DNA of 6,249 nt from the NCBI GenBank assembly GCA_041591635.1, contig JBFHRO010000193.1, positions 1 to 6,249 on the forward strand. Reading direction: 5' to 3'. The DNA comes from JACKOD01 sp041591635 (GTDB taxonomy: Bacteria; Pseudomonadota; Gammaproteobacteria; Pseudomonadales; Oleiphilaceae). Below the pieces are notes generated by a model. The model had not been told where the DNA came from. It made no database searches and saw only the letters and a program-made list of their open reading frames with translations. Shown in pieces: positions 6,026-6,249 of this stretch (positions are counted from its first letter, which is position 1; every line of letters starts with the position of its first letter). The position numbers and the translations under genes were made by a program.

Positions 6026-6249
6026 TCAGGGCTGGATCAGCTTGGCCACCGCCGCCAGCATTTGTGCCGGTTGAAAGGGCTTCACCACCCAGGCTTTGGC
6101 GCCAGCCGCCTGGCCTTCAGACTTCTTGTCGGCCTGGGATTCGGTGGTCAGCATGATCACCGGGGTAAACTTGTAATTGGGCAGCTTCTTCAGCTCTTTT
6201 ACGAAGGTGATGCCATCCATGTGGGGCATGTTCACGTCGCTGATAATCA
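6026..6249 (-). CDS. cheY: CheY-type single-domain response regulator (5' end cut by window edge)
   Basis: This is the C-terminal 73 residues of a receiver domain that ends without any output domain, as in CheY. When phosphorylated by CheA it would act on the flagellar switch or another target. Visible landmarks are the phosphoacceptor Asp in IISDVNMPHMDG (codon 6238-6236), the switch Thr in VIMLTTES, and the invariant Lys in WVVKPF. The residue just before VVKPF, equivalent to Tyr106 of E. coli CheY, is Trp (6091-6089). About 50 N-terminal residues, including the acidic Mg2+-binding pair, lie outside the window, so completeness cannot be judged. Fifty bases separate its TGA stop from the STAS start, consistent with one operon. 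CheY is favoured over a longer response regulator because the protein ends (AAVAKLIQP) right after the last receiver helix. Confidence 0.95.
   Translation of the reverse strand, partial: IISDVNMPHMDGITFVKELKKLPNYKFTPVIMLTTESQADKKSEGQAAGAKAWVVKPFQPAQMLAAVAKLIQP

Overview
The window holds one strand-uniform chemotaxis gene cluster, and every supported gene reads on the minus strand. In transcription order (right to left) it contains: the 3' part of a CheY response regulator (6249-6026), a small single-domain STAS protein (5975-5634), a 740-residue CheA histidine kinase (5647-3425), a CheW coupling protein (3338-2796), a transmembrane chemoreceptor with a NIT-type sensor region (2699-708), and the first 230 codons of the CheR methyltransferase (692-1). 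Both end genes are cut by the window edge. Coding is nearly continuous. The largest gaps are 97 bases (cheW to receptor) and 86 bases (cheA to cheW). No tRNA, rRNA, mobile element, CRISPR array or convincing terminator is visible, and no promoter could be supported.

The gene order (cheY, STAS, cheA, cheW, mcp, cheR), the moderately GC-rich composition and the protein sequences suggest a free-living gammaproteobacterium or a close relative. That is inference: no taxonomic marker is present. In related clusters cheD and cheB often follow cheR, so they would be expected just outside the left edge.

Together the genes form a nearly complete signalling unit. The receptor senses a ligand in the periplasm, possibly nitrate or nitrite judging from the NIT motifs. 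It controls CheA autophosphorylation through CheW. CheA-P hands phosphate to CheY, and CheR methylates the receptor for adaptation. The STAS protein is an accessory part of unknown role whose start and stop codons suggest translational coupling to CheA.

The points most worth a second look are: (1) a tandem pair of 24-residue motifs in the CheA linker that resemble the cyclic-di-GMP-binding MshEN motif, in partly degenerate form; (2) a ferredoxin-like domain in CheA where the classical CheY-binding P2 would be; (3) a C-terminal DFVRF on the receptor that fits the CheR/CheB-tethering pentapeptide pattern, directly upstream of a cheR with an enterobacterial-type beta-loop; (4) a STAS protein lacking the phosphorylatable serine; (5) a Trp in CheY at the position of E. 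coli Tyr106; (6) three small hairpins in a row between cheA and cheW. Most of this cluster looks like a known class of accessory chemotaxis system rather than a wholly new one.
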